A stretch of 64,000 nt of DNA from Flavimaribacter sp039888615 (GTDB lineage Bacteria; Pseudomonadota; Alphaproteobacteria; Rhizobiales; Rhizobiaceae). The stretch is taken from the NCBI GenBank assembly GCA_039888615.1, contig JBDQQS010000004.1. The stretch is one strand, 5' to 3'. The notes under the pieces are model-generated. The model ran no database searches and had not been told where the DNA came from. It saw only the letters and a list, made by a program, of their open reading frames with translations. The first letter of the stretch is position 1, and the number at the start of each line of letters is the position of its first letter. Below are positions 8,296 to 17,135 of the stretch, piece by piece. The translations under genes and the position numbers were made by a program.

Positions 8296-9104
8296 CGTCG
8301 ATGGCTTCGTTCGCGCCTGAGCATTTCAACTGGAGGATGGACGGATCGGTCGCCATCGTCACGCTCGACAGGCCGGATCGCAAGAATCCGCTGACTTTCG
8401 ACAGCTACGCCGAACTGCGCGACTGTTTTCGCGCGCTCGTCTATGCGGACGATGTGGACGCGGTCGTATTCGGCTCGAACGGCGGCAATTTCTGCTCGGG
8501 CGGCGATGTGCACGACATTATCGGGCCGCTGATTTCGATGAGCATGAAGGAGCTACTGGCCTTCACCCGGATGACCGGCGATCTCGTCAAGGCGATGATC
8601 GGATGCGGCAAGCCGGTGATCGCCGCGGTTGACGGCGTTTGCGTTGGCGCCGGCGCGATCATCGCAATGTCTTCGGACATCCGGCTGGCCTCGCCGGATG
8701 CGAAGACGGCCTTTCTGTTCACCCGCGTCGGACTTGCCGGCTGCGACATGGGCGCCTGCGCGATCCTGCCGCGCATCATCGGCCAGGGTCGCGCCTCAGA
8801 GTTGCTCTACACGGGCCGCAGCATGTCGGCTGAAGAAGGCGAGCGCTGGGGCTTTTTCAACCGCGTCGTGGAGGCCGGCGAACTGGAAGCCGAAGCCGTT
8901 ACGCTTGCGCAGAAACTCGCAGCCGGGCCAACCTTCGGTCACATGATGACCAAGACCATGCTGAAGCAGGAATGGTCGATGTCGATCGACGAGGCGATCG
9001 AGGCGGAGGCCCAGGCCCAGGCGATCTGCATGCAGACCGCCGATTTCAAGCGCGCCTACGACGCCTTCGTCGCCAAGGAAAAACCGGTCTTTGAGGGCGA
9101 CTGA
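8292..9104 (+). CDS. enoyl-CoA hydratase family protein
   Basis: This 270-residue crotonase-fold protein has the oxyanion-hole segments NFCSGGDVHDI (66-76) and GVCVGAGA (115-122). The usual catalytic Glu of hydratases is replaced in FTRVGLAGCDMGAC; Asp152 is the visible acidic residue. It may therefore be a hydratase with an altered active site or a ring-opening hydrolase. It is joined by ATGA to the MarR gene and by a one-base overlap to the acyl-CoA dehydrogenase, consistent with the beta-oxidation-like part of the pathway. Confidence 0.83.
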   Translation: MTSMASFAPEHFNWRMDGSVAIVTLDRPDRKNPLTFDSYAELRDCFRALVYADDVDAVVFGSNGGNFCSGGDVHDIIGPLISMSMKELLAFTRMTGDLVKAMIGCGKPVIAAVDGVCVGAGAIIAMSSDIRLASPDAKTAFLFTRVGLAGCDMGACAILPRIIGQGRASELLYTGRSMSAEEGERWGFFNRVVEAGELEAEAVTLAQKLAAGPTFGHMMTKTMLKQEWSMSIDEAIEAEAQAQAICMQTADFKRAYDAFVAKEKPVFEGD

Positions 9105-10276
9105 TGGCCGATCGCACTTTCCTTGACTGGCCCTTCTTCGAAAGCCGTCACGCGGCGTTTCATGACGAACTCGACCAATGGGCGGCCAATGCGCTCATCA
9201 CCATCGATCATTCCGATACGGACGCGGCTTGCCGCGGGCTGGTGAAACTGATCGGCGACGCCGGCTTCCTCAAACACACCGCGATCGATCCGGATGATGA
9301 GAATTCCGGCATCGATGTGCGCACCATCTGCCTGATGCGCGAAATCATGGCGCGTCATGATGGCCTGGCCGATTTCGTTGTCGCCATGCAAGGGCTCGGG
9401 ACCGGCGCGATATCGCTGTTTGGAACCGATGAGCAGAAACGCGCATGGCTGCCGCGCACGCGCGCCGGCGACGCAATTTCTGCCTTTGCGCTGTCCGAGC
9501 CGCGATCCGGATCCGACGTCGCCAACATGGAGCTTTCGGCCCTCAGGGATGGCGACGACTATGTTTTGAACGGTGAAAAGACCTGGATATCGAATGGCGG
9601 CATCGCGGATGTTTACACGGTTTTCGCCCGCACCGGCGAAGGCGAAGGCGCACGTGGCGTCAGCGCCTTTCTGGTTCCTGCAGACACGCCTGGTCTGAAT
9701 ATCGCCGAACGCCTCGAAGTGATCGCGCCGCATCCGCTGGCGCGTCTCGAGTTTGTCGATTGCCGGTTGCCTGCCTCCGCAATGATCGGTCGGCCGGGCG
9801 AGGGGTTCCGCATCGCCATGTCCGTGCTGGACGTATTTCGCTCCACCGTTGGCGCCGCAGCCCTCGGCTTCGCCAGGCGGGCGCTCGACGAGACCCTGAC
9901 GCGCGCCGCAAAACGCGAACTCTTTGGCGCGCCTCTCTCCGAATTGCAGATGGTCCAGGGTCATATCGCCGACATGGCGCTCGATATCGACGCCGCGGCC
10001 CTGCTCATCTACCGCGCCGCATGGACACGCGATAATGGCGCGCCGCGCATCACGCGTGAGGCCGCGATGGCCAAGCTCTACGCCACAGACAAGGCGCAGT
10101 CGGTCATCGACAAGGCCGTGCAGATCCATGGCGGAGACGGGGTGCGAAAGGGTCATATCACCGAGAGCCTCTATCGCGAGATACGCGCTCTGCGCATTTA
10201 TGAGGGCGCGTCCGACGTCCAGAAAGTCATCATCGCCCGACAGGCGCTGCAAGCCGCTACAGGAGCCGCATCATGA
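9104..10276 (+). CDS. acyl-CoA dehydrogenase family protein
   Basis: This 390-residue flavoprotein has the FAD-binding block ALSEPRSGSDVANM and KTWISNGGIADVYTV. The C-terminal IHGGDGVRKG and RIYEGASDVQK follow, with Glu367 the likely catalytic base. It would desaturate a CoA-thioester intermediate and pass electrons to ETF. Its start overlaps the hydratase stop by one base and its end overlaps the ligase gene by 4 bases. The exact substrate is inferred from context only. Confidence 0.87.
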   Translation: MADRTFLDWPFFESRHAAFHDELDQWAANALITIDHSDTDAACRGLVKLIGDAGFLKHTAIDPDDENSGIDVRTICLMREIMARHDGLADFVVAMQGLGTGAISLFGTDEQKRAWLPRTRAGDAISAFALSEPRSGSDVANMELSALRDGDDYVLNGEKTWISNGGIADVYTVFARTGEGEGARGVSAFLVPADTPGLNIAERLEVIAPHPLARLEFVDCRLPASAMIGRPGEGFRIAMSVLDVFRSTVGAAALGFARRALDETLTRAAKRELFGAPLSELQMVQGHIADMALDIDAAALLIYRAAWTRDNGAPRITREAAMAKLYATDKAQSVIDKAVQIHGGDGVRKGHITESLYREIRALRIYEGASDVQKVIIARQALQAATGAAS

Positions 10277-11907
10277 GCGACATTCAACTCGGTCCCTCTG
10301 CGCATCTGGATACGTTCGCAAGGGACAATCTGCCGCCTTTCGACGAATGGCCGGACCTGCTTCTCGATAACTTTTCTTACCCTGAATACCTGAACGCCGG
10401 CGTCGAGATGACCGACCGCATGGTCGAGCAGGGATTTGGAGATCACACTGCTCTCATCGGAAACGGCCGAAGGCGGACCTACAAGGAGCTCGCCGACTGG
10501 ACGAACCGCATCGCCCATGCGCTGGTCGAGGATTACGGCGTCAAGCCGGGCAACCGGGTTCTGATCCGCTCGGCCAACAATCCGGCGATGGTTGCCTGCT
10601 GGCTTGCTGCGACCAAGGCGGGCGCCGTCGTCGTCAACACCATGCCCATGCTGCGGGCTTCCGAGCTTGCGAAAATCGTCAACAAGGCCGAAATCGGACT
10701 GGCGCTCTGCGATACGCGCCTGATGGACGAACTCGTGCTTTGCGCCAAGGACAGCAAGCATCTCGCCAAGGTCGTGGGTTTTGACGGCACCGCCAATCAC
10801 GACGCCGAGCTTGACCGCATCGCGCTCAATAAACCCGTGCGTTTCGAAGCGGTGAAGACCGGCCGGGACGACGTTGCGCTGCTTGGCTTCACATCCGGCA
10901 CAACTGGCGACCCCAAGGCGACGATGCATTTTCATCGCGACCTGCTGATCATCGCCGACGGCTACGCGAAAGAAGTGCTGGGGGTCACGCCCGACGACGT
11001 CTTCGTCGGTTCGCCGCCGCTCGCCTTTACTTTCGGCCTCGGCGGTCTGGCGATCTTTCCCTTGCGTTTCGGCGCGGCCGCGACCCTGCTGGAATCTGCC
11101 ACGCCCCCGAACATGATCGAGATCATCCAGACCTACAAGGCGACGATCTGCTTTACCGCGCCCACCGCCTACCGTGCGATGCTCGCCGCCATGGAAGAAG
11201 GCGCAGACCTTTCTTCGCTGCGCTGCGCGGTTTCAGCCGGCGAGACGCTGCCGCCTCCGGTCTACGACGCATGGATGGAGAAAACCGGCAAACCGCTTCT
11301 GGACGGCATCGGCGCAACCGAAATGCTGCATATCTTCATTTCCAATCGCCTCGGTCACTCGATGGCCGGATCGACCGGATGGCCTGTCACCGGTTACCAG
11401 GCGAAAATCGTCGATGATGACATGAACGAGGCGCCGCGCGGCGCGCCTGGACGTCTCGCCGTGCGCGGACCAACCGGTTGTCGATATCTCGCCGACCGGC
11501 GCCAGACCGTGTATGTGCGCGAAGGCTGGAACCTGACTGGCGATTCCTTCATGCAGGACGAGGAGGGAATGTTTCATTTTCTCGCGCGATCCGATGACAT
11601 GATCATTTCATCGGGCTACAACATAGCCGGGCCGGAAGTTGAAGCGGCTCTGCTTGCGCATGTCGATGTCGCCGAATGCGGCGTGATCGGCGTTCCCGAC
11701 GAGGAGCGTGGGCAGATCGTCGAGGCGCATATCGTTCTGGTGGAGGGGATTCTGGAAAACGATGATACGGCCAAACGGCTGCAGGATCATGTCAAGTCGA
11801 CCATTGCGCCGTACAAATATCCGCGCTCCATTCGGTTCATCAAGGAATTGCCGAAAACGCAAACCGGCAAGATTCAGCGTTTCCGCCTGAAAGACACCAA
11901 CACATAG
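10273..11907 (+). CDS. aryl-CoA ligase (2-aminobenzoate/benzoate-CoA ligase-like)
   Basis: This 544-residue adenylate-forming enzyme has the P-loop GFTSGTTGDPKATMHFH, the motif GIGATEMLHIF, the hinge LARSDDMIISSGYN and the catalytic lysine Lys533 in LPKTQTGKIQRF. It resembles benzoate- and 2-aminobenzoate-CoA ligases and would activate the aromatic acid with ATP and CoA, the first step of the pathway. It lies last among the enzymes, just ahead of the Liv-type importer. Benzoate, salicylate or a related acid are alternatives to aminobenzoate. Confidence 0.83.
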   Translation: MSDIQLGPSAHLDTFARDNLPPFDEWPDLLLDNFSYPEYLNAGVEMTDRMVEQGFGDHTALIGNGRRRTYKELADWTNRIAHALVEDYGVKPGNRVLIRSANNPAMVACWLAATKAGAVVVNTMPMLRASELAKIVNKAEIGLALCDTRLMDELVLCAKDSKHLAKVVGFDGTANHDAELDRIALNKPVRFEAVKTGRDDVALLGFTSGTTGDPKATMHFHRDLLIIADGYAKEVLGVTPDDVFVGSPPLAFTFGLGGLAIFPLRFGAAATLLESATPPNMIEIIQTYKATICFTAPTAYRAMLAAMEEGADLSSLRCAVSAGETLPPPVYDAWMEKTGKPLLDGIGATEMLHIFISNRLGHSMAGSTGWPVTGYQAKIVDDDMNEAPRGAPGRLAVRGPTGCRYLADRRQTVYVREGWNLTGDSFMQDEEGMFHFLARSDDMIISSGYNIAGPEVEAALLAHVDVAECGVIGVPDEERGQIVEAHIVLVEGILENDDTAKRLQDHVKSTIAPYKYPRSIRFIKELPKTQTGKIQRFRLKDTNT

Positions 11908-11929
11908 CCAAAATGAGAGAGGAACTGTC

Positions 11930-13075
11930 ATGAAGAAACTGATAGCTGCAAGCCTGATCGGGCTTTCCATGAGCGTAGCGAGCGTGGCCGTAGCCACAGC
12001 CGAACCCGTCAAGGTAGGCATGATCACCACCTTGTCCGGCGGCGGCGCCGGTCTTGGCGTCGATGTGCGCGACGGCTTCATGCTGGCCGCCAAACTCGCC
12101 GGCAACGACGATCTGGAAGTGATCGTGGAAGACGACGCCCGCAAGCCGGAACTCGCCGTTCAGCTCGCTGACAAGATGATCCAGGCCGACAAGGTCGATA
12201 TTCTGACCGGCATTATCTGGTCGAACCTGGCGATGGCCGTCGTTCCGGGCGCGGTTGCGCAGGACGTGATCTACATCTCTCCGAACGCTGGTCCGTCGCA
12301 GCTTGCCGGCGCGGGCTGCAACCCGAACTATTTCAACGCCGCCTGGCAGAACGACAATCTGCATGAGGCCATGGGCGCTTACGCCAACACCGCCGGTTAC
12401 ACCAAGAGTTTCATTCTCGCTCCGAACTATCCGGCCGGAAAAGACGCTTTGACCGGCTACAAGCGCTTCTACGAGGGCGACGTCGCTGACGAGGTCTACA
12501 CCAAGCTCGGCCAGACCGACTACGCCGCCGAAATCGCGCAGATCCGCGCTTCCGACGCCGACAGCGTCTATTTCTTCCTGCCGGGCGGCATGGGTATCGC
12601 CTTCATGAAGCAATACGCCCAGTCGGGCGTCGATAAACCGGTTCTGGGACCGGCTTTCTCCTTCGATCAGGGCATTCTCGGCGCCGTCGGCGACGCTGCT
12701 CTCGGCGTCAAGAATACGTCCCAGTGGTCCAAGGATATCGACAATCCGGCCAACAAGACCTTCGTCGAGGAATTCCAGAAGGAATATGGCCGCCTGCCTT
12801 CGCTTTACGCCAGCCAGGGCTTCGATACAGCCAATCTCATCCTGTCCGCTATGAACAAGGCGGACGTGAAGGATATGGACGAATTCCGCGCAGCTCTCAA
12901 AGAAGCTGATTTCGACAGTGTTCGCGGCGATTTCGAGTTCGCCAACAACAACCATCCGATCCAGGACATCTATGTCCGCGAAGTCGTCATGGAAGGCGAC
13001 GTGCTGACCAACAAGATCATCGGCATGGGTCTGGAGAACCATTCGGACGCCTATGCAAAAGATTGCAAGATGTAA
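11930..13075 (+). CDS. ABC transporter substrate-binding protein (branched-chain amino acid/aromatic type)
   Basis: This 381-residue protein starts with a clear signal peptide (MKKLIAASLIGLSM through VATAEP). It then has the periplasmic-binding fold of the LivJ/LivK group (VKVGMITTLSGGGAGLG). Such proteins often bind aromatic acids rather than amino acids, and its position between the aryl-CoA ligase and the permease genes suggests it delivers the operon's aromatic substrate. The start has GAGAGGAA upstream. A strong hairpin separates it from the permeases, so it is probably expressed in excess over them. Confidence 0.87.
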   Translation: MKKLIAASLIGLSMSVASVAVATAEPVKVGMITTLSGGGAGLGVDVRDGFMLAAKLAGNDDLEVIVEDDARKPELAVQLADKMIQADKVDILTGIIWSNLAMAVVPGAVAQDVIYISPNAGPSQLAGAGCNPNYFNAAWQNDNLHEAMGAYANTAGYTKSFILAPNYPAGKDALTGYKRFYEGDVADEVYTKLGQTDYAAEIAQIRASDADSVYFFLPGGMGIAFMKQYAQSGVDKPVLGPAFSFDQGILGAVGDAALGVKNTSQWSKDIDNPANKTFVEEFQKEYGRLPSLYASQGFDTANLILSAMNKADVKDMDEFRAALKEADFDSVRGDFEFANNNHPIQDIYVREVVMEGDVLTNKIIGMGLENHSDAYAKDCKM

Positions 13076-13085
13076 TTGACGCCGT

Positions 13086-13110
13086 TGCGGGCCCGATAGC
13101 CGGGCCCGCA
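13086..13110 (+). terminator. intercistronic hairpin after substrate-binding protein gene
   Basis: A perfect 10-base stem (TGCGGGCCCG / CGGGCCCGCA) with a 5-base loop follows the binding-protein stop by 10 bases and is trailed by a weak T-rich stretch. It probably acts as a partial terminator or RNA stabiliser that raises receptor mRNA relative to the permeases. Confidence 0.65.
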
Positions 13111-13142
13111 ATTCCTTCCTTTTCGAAAAGACAGATCGTCCA

Positions 13143-14063
13143 ATGGATCTTGCGCTGCTGACAGAGCAATTGCTCAACGGTGTCCAGTTCGGAGTCATGC
13201 TGTTTCTCATGGCGGCAGGGCTGACGCTGGTCTTCGGCGTCATGGGGCTGATCAATCTGGCGCACGGATCGCTTTATATGATCGGGGCGTTTTTCTGCGC
13301 CACGGTAGCAGCTGCAACCGGCTCGTTCTGGCTTGGTCTGGTCGCGAGCCTTGCAGGCGCTGCGACGGCTGGCGCCATCATTGAAATCGCAGTTGTCAGG
13401 CGTCTCTACGATCGCGATCATCTGGACCAGGTGCTGGCGACTTTCGCGCTGATCCTTATCTTTTCGGAAGGCACGCGATGGGTCTTCGGATCCTTCCCTC
13501 TCTATCTCGATATTCCAAAAGTCCTGCAGGGCGCTGTGGCGTTGCCGGGTGGAAGCCAATATCCGGTATACCGTCTGGCCATCATCATTGTCGGACTGGC
13601 GATCGCCTTCGGTCTTTACCTTCTGATTTCCCGAACCAGGCTCGGCATGCGCATTCGGGCAGGCGAGTCCGATCGCGAAATGATCGCGGCCCTTGGTGTC
13701 GACATCCGCAATCTCTATACGGTCGTCTTTGCGCTTGGCGCGGCGCTCGCCGGGTTTGCCGGGGCCATGGTCGGCGCGTTGCAATCCGTGCAGGTCGGGA
13801 TGGGCGAACCGGTTCTGATCCTCGCCTTCGTGGTAATCGTCATAGGCGGCATCGGATCGATCAAGGGCGCGCTGATCGGTTCGATCCTCGTTGGCGTGGT
13901 CGATACGATGGGACGCTTCCTGTTGCCGGAGTTCTTCGAGCTGTTTATGCCGCCCTCGCAGGCGAACTCGGTCGGCTCCGCGCTGGCGTCAATGGCGATC
14001 TACATTCTCATGGCGCTGATCCTGGCATTGCGGCCCCAGGGCCTTTTTGCAGCACGCGCGTGA
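13143..14063 (+). CDS. branched-chain-type ABC transporter permease (LivH family)
   Basis: This 306-residue polytopic membrane protein shows the LivH signature GLTLVFGVMGLINLAHGSLYM near its N-terminus and the cytoplasmic loop GMRIRAGESDREMIAALGV. It is one half of the transmembrane channel, paired with the LivM-type gene that follows. It begins after the intercistronic hairpin; the Shine-Dalgarno sequence is weak. Confidence 0.88.
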   Translation: MDLALLTEQLLNGVQFGVMLFLMAAGLTLVFGVMGLINLAHGSLYMIGAFFCATVAAATGSFWLGLVASLAGAATAGAIIEIAVVRRLYDRDHLDQVLATFALILIFSEGTRWVFGSFPLYLDIPKVLQGAVALPGGSQYPVYRLAIIIVGLAIAFGLYLLISRTRLGMRIRAGESDREMIAALGVDIRNLYTVVFALGAALAGFAGAMVGALQSVQVGMGEPVLILAFVVIVIGGIGSIKGALIGSILVGVVDTMGRFLLPEFFELFMPPSQANSVGSALASMAIYILMALILALRPQGLFAARA

Positions 14064-14071
14064 GGCTGTCG

Positions 14072-15052
14072 ATGAGCCGCGAAACACTTTTCAACATCGT
14101 CCTCTTGCTGGCCCTTCTGGTCGCTCCATTCGTGGCTCTTCAGATGGACGAGCCGTTCTATGTCAGCCTTGTCACGCGGGTCGTCATTCTGGCGCTGGCC
14201 GGCGTCGGGCTCAACATTGCGCTCGGCTTTGGAGGCATGGTGTCCTTTGGCCACGCGGCCTTTTTTGGCGTTGGCGGGTACGTGGCCGGAATACTCTCCC
14301 AGCACGCCTTCAACTATGAACCGCTGGTGACCTGGCCGTTTGCGATCGAGGGAACCAACCAGATGCTCGTCATCTGGCCCGTCGCCTTGTTCGTCTGCGC
14401 GTTGCTTGCGTTGGCGATCGGATCGATCGCGCTCAGGACGTCCGGCGTCTACTTCATCATGATCACGCTCGCATTCGCGCAAATGATCTACTATTTCGCG
14501 ATTTCCTGGCCGGCCTACGGCGGCGAGGACGGACTTTCGATCTATGTTCGCAATGGCTTTCCGGGCGTCAACACGATGAACCCGATGAGCTTCTTCCTGA
14601 TATGCTATGGCGTCCTGATTGTCTGTCTGGTCTTGTCGATGCTCATCCGCGACTCTCGGTTCGGCGCGGCGTTGCAGGTGGCGCGGCAGAACGAGGTGCG
14701 GCTGGCTTCGACCGGAATCGCGCCGTTCAGGATCCGTCTGGTCGCCTTTGTCATTTCAGCCGCGATCACCGGGCTCGCAGGCGCTCTCTACGCAGACCTC
14801 AATCGCTTTGTCAGCCCGTCGTCTTTGTCCTGGCACATGTCCGGGGAGATCATGGTCTTCGTCATCCTCGGCGGCGTCGGGCGGCTGTTCGGACCCGTGG
14901 CGGGTGCGGCGCTTTTTATTGTCTTCGAGTTCTATTTGGGAGGCGTCACCGAACACTGGCAGTTCTTCCTGGGCCTCGTCCTGCTCAGCGTTGTGCTGTT
15001 TGCCCGCGGCGGCCTGATCGGCTTCATCGCCGGGAGGGCGCGCCATGGCTGA
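14072..15052 (+). CDS. branched-chain-type ABC transporter permease (LivM family)
   Basis: This 326-residue membrane protein has the LivM motif GLNIALGFGGMVSFGHAAFFG and the loop FGAALQVARQNEVRLASTGI. The ATG at 14072 is preferred because GAGG lies upstream; a GTG at 14060 overlapping the previous stop is possible. The frame is open further upstream only inside the LivH gene. Its 3' end overlaps the ATPase gene by 8 bases. Confidence 0.87.
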   Translation: MSRETLFNIVLLLALLVAPFVALQMDEPFYVSLVTRVVILALAGVGLNIALGFGGMVSFGHAAFFGVGGYVAGILSQHAFNYEPLVTWPFAIEGTNQMLVIWPVALFVCALLALAIGSIALRTSGVYFIMITLAFAQMIYYFAISWPAYGGEDGLSIYVRNGFPGVNTMNPMSFFLICYGVLIVCLVLSMLIRDSRFGAALQVARQNEVRLASTGIAPFRIRLVAFVISAAITGLAGALYADLNRFVSPSSLSWHMSGEIMVFVILGGVGRLFGPVAGAALFIVFEFYLGGVTEHWQFFLGLVLLSVVLFARGGLIGFIAGRARHG

Positions 15053-15794
15053 CGCTGTTCTCCAGATAGACGGCCTCAACAAGCAGTTCGGCGCGCTGAC
15101 GGCGACCGACAATGTCAGTCTCGATGTGCGCGGCGGAGAGATTCACGCGCTGATCGGACCCAACGGCGCCGGCAAGTCGACCTTGATCCAGCAAATTTCC
15201 GGGCTCCTGCGTCCGGATTCCGGAACGATACGGTTTCTCGGGCGCGATCTTGCGCCGCTTTCTGTTGCCGAACGGGCGCAGTGCGGGCTCGGCCGAACCT
15301 TTCAGGTCTCGTCGATTGCGCCCGAATTCTCTGCATTGCGCAATGTCATGCTGGCGGTCCAGGCGGTCGACGGATCGAGCTTCCGTTTTTTCCGCCCGGT
15401 CATGAAAGACCGGCGGCTGATAGACGCCGCCCGTGCAGTTCTGGAAGAAGTCGGACTCTCTGATCGCGCGGACATTATCGCCGCGGAGCTTTCCCACGGT
15501 GAGCGCCGGCAGCTTGAAATGGCGATGGCTCTGGCCCTGCGTCCAAAACTTCTGCTTCTCGACGAGCCGATGGCGGGCATGGGCCCGGAAGGTTCGAAGC
15601 AGCTCACCTCCTTCCTCGGCGCCCTTCGGCATAAAGTTCCGATCCTGCTGATCGAGCACGATATGGAGGCGGTATTCTCGCTGGCTGACAGGATTTCTGT
15701 TCTCGTCTACGGCAACGTCATCGCCACCGGCTCCGTCGAAGAGATCCGCAACAATGCGCAAGTCCGCGAAGCTTATCTCGGGGAGGAAGACTGA
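15045..15794 (+). CDS. ABC transporter ATP-binding protein (LivG family)
   Basis: This 249-residue ATPase has Walker A GPNGAGKST (38-46), the signature LSHGE (149-153, His replacing the usual Gly) and Walker B LLLLDEP (169-175). The extended loop with KDRRLIDAA is typical of LivG-type proteins. It overlaps the preceding permease by 8 bases and the next ATPase by 1 base, forming the energising pair of the importer. Confidence 0.88.
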   Translation: MADAVLQIDGLNKQFGALTATDNVSLDVRGGEIHALIGPNGAGKSTLIQQISGLLRPDSGTIRFLGRDLAPLSVAERAQCGLGRTFQVSSIAPEFSALRNVMLAVQAVDGSSFRFFRPVMKDRRLIDAARAVLEEVGLSDRADIIAAELSHGERRQLEMAMALALRPKLLLLDEPMAGMGPEGSKQLTSFLGALRHKVPILLIEHDMEAVFSLADRISVLVYGNVIATGSVEEIRNNAQVREAYLGEED

Positions 15795-16477
15795 TGCTTC
15801 TCGATATCTCCGGGCTTGAAACGTTCTATGGCCGTTCGCAGGCTCTGTTCGGCGTCGATTTCACGATGGACGAAGGTGAAGTCGTCGCGCTGATGGGCCG
15901 CAACGGAATGGGCAAGACCACGACGATACGGTCGCTTTGCCGGCTGACGCCCTGCCGGTCGGGCGCGGTGCGGTTTCGCGGCAAGGAACTCGAAGGGTTG
16001 AAGCCGCACAGGGTGGCGCGTCTCGGTATTGGGCTCGTGCCTGAAGGGCGGCGCTGCTTCGGCAATCTGAGCGTTGTGGAAAACCTGCTCGTGGCCGCAA
16101 CGCCCGGACCGTGGACGCTCGACAGGGTCAACCGGCTCTTCCCGCGGCTCGCCGAGCGCCGCAACCAGATGTCCAACACGCTTTCCGGCGGAGAACAGCA
16201 GATGCTGGCGGTTGGACGTGCGCTGATGACGAACCCGGCTTTGTTGATCCTGGACGAGGCGACAGAGGGACTGGCGCCAGTGATACGCCAGGAGATCTGG
16301 GCCGCAATCAGTATGCTGAAATCTGAGGGTCAGTCGATCCTCATCGTCGACAAGACGTTGAAGGAACTGCTGAAGGTCGTCGATCGCTGCACCATTCTGG
16401 AGCGGGGAAAGAGCGTGTGGACCGGAGAGCCGTCCGCCCTGTCCGATGATATCCGTGACCGTTATCTCGGCGTGTGA
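15794..16477 (+). CDS. ABC transporter ATP-binding protein (LivF family)
   Basis: This 227-residue ATPase has Walker A GRNGMGKTT (35-43), a canonical LSGGEQQML signature and the Walker B segment LLILDEAT. LivF proteins are the shorter of the two Liv ATPases, as here. It completes a five-gene importer: receptor, two permeases and two ATPases. The gene stops 56 bases before the RidA-family gene. Confidence 0.88.
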   Translation: MLLDISGLETFYGRSQALFGVDFTMDEGEVVALMGRNGMGKTTTIRSLCRLTPCRSGAVRFRGKELEGLKPHRVARLGIGLVPEGRRCFGNLSVVENLLVAATPGPWTLDRVNRLFPRLAERRNQMSNTLSGGEQQMLAVGRALMTNPALLILDEATEGLAPVIRQEIWAAISMLKSEGQSILIVDKTLKELLKVVDRCTILERGKSVWTGEPSALSDDIRDRYLGV

Positions 16478-16516
16478 ACGGGTTGAAGGCTGCAAGTCCT
16501 TGAGGAGGAATCGCAA

Positions 16517-16537
16517 ATGAAGAGTACGGGATCATGA
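16517..16537 (+). promoter_or_regulatory. six-codon leader ORF overlapping RidA-family start
   Basis: The best Shine-Dalgarno sequence in this gap (GAGGAGGAA, 16502-16510) is correctly spaced for the ATG at 16517, not for the RidA-family ATG at 16534. The resulting ORF encodes MKSTGS and stops in an ATGA-like overlap (stop 16535-16537) with the next start. Translational coupling or reinitiation is inferred; an indel that split an original longer N-terminus is the alternative. Confidence 0.45.
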
Positions 16538-16923
16538 AGTTCCTTCAACCTGATGGCTGGAAACCGGCCAAGGGATATTCCAACGGCATATCAGCTTCGG
16601 GCCGTATTATCGTGACCGGCGGACAGATCGGCTGGAACGGCGACCAGGAATTCGAAACCGACGATTTCGTCGGCCAGTGCGAGCAGACCCTGCAGAACAT
16701 CCTCGACATTATCGCCGAGGACGGCGCAGGACCGGAGCATATCGTACGCCTGACGTGGTATATCACCGACAAGCGCGCTTACGTTGCGCGCCAGAAGGAA
16801 CTGGGACAAGCCTACAGGCGCGTCATGGGCCGGAATTTCCCGGCGATGGCCGTTGTCCAGGTGACGGCCCTCATCGAAGACCGCGCCAAGGTTGAGATCG
16901 AGGCGACCGCGGTGGTCGAATAA
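16534..16923 (+). CDS. RidA family protein (Arg105-less)
   Basis: This 129-residue protein of the YjgF/YER057c/UK114 fold contains VTGGQIGWNG and VEIEATAVVE. The Arg that binds the substrate carboxylate in RidA enamine/imine deaminases (PARS-V context) is Met105 here, in FPAMAVVQV. Classical deaminase activity is therefore doubtful. As the last gene of the aminobenzoyl-CoA operon it could still handle an enamine or amino-CoA intermediate. Its start relies on the short leader ORF just upstream. Confidence 0.85.
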   Translation: MKFLQPDGWKPAKGYSNGISASGRIIVTGGQIGWNGDQEFETDDFVGQCEQTLQNILDIIAEDGAGPEHIVRLTWYITDKRAYVARQKELGQAYRRVMGRNFPAMAVVQVTALIEDRAKVEIEATAVVE

Positions 16924-17057
16924 CGGCAAACGGTGTATTTGTCGGCAACCGATTCACAAGCGTCTAGGCGAAGCCCGCGCATGGCCGTGCAGGACCTGCG
17001 TAATGCCTGGCGTCGGACAGAGAGCACGGCACCTCAAATGTTTGGAGTTGTTAAAAA

Positions 17058-17079
17058 GCCGGACTGGTGATAGTCCGGC
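17058..17079 (-). terminator. hairpin with T-run on the minus strand
   Basis: The stem GCCGGACT / AGTCCGGC with a 6-base loop is flanked by AAAAA on its left side. On the minus strand it therefore reads as a hairpin followed by TTTTT, an intrinsic terminator for leftward transcription. It may also fold at the end of the RidA transcript. The nearest leftward genes are the cupin/VOC pair beyond brnTA. Confidence 0.55.
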
Positions 17080-17135
17080 GCGCCATATTGCATGCACTTG
17101 TTGAAATTCTGTTATTTATATTCTGAAGCGGATTG

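Noticed and set aside
9056..10252. 398-residue open frame on the minus strand
   Set aside because: It is antisense to the acyl-CoA dehydrogenase, whose FAD and catalytic motifs are intact.
11840..13255. 471-residue open frame on the minus strand
   Set aside because: It is antisense to the ligase end and the substrate-binding protein, which have clear motifs, and it crosses the strong hairpin at 13086-13110.
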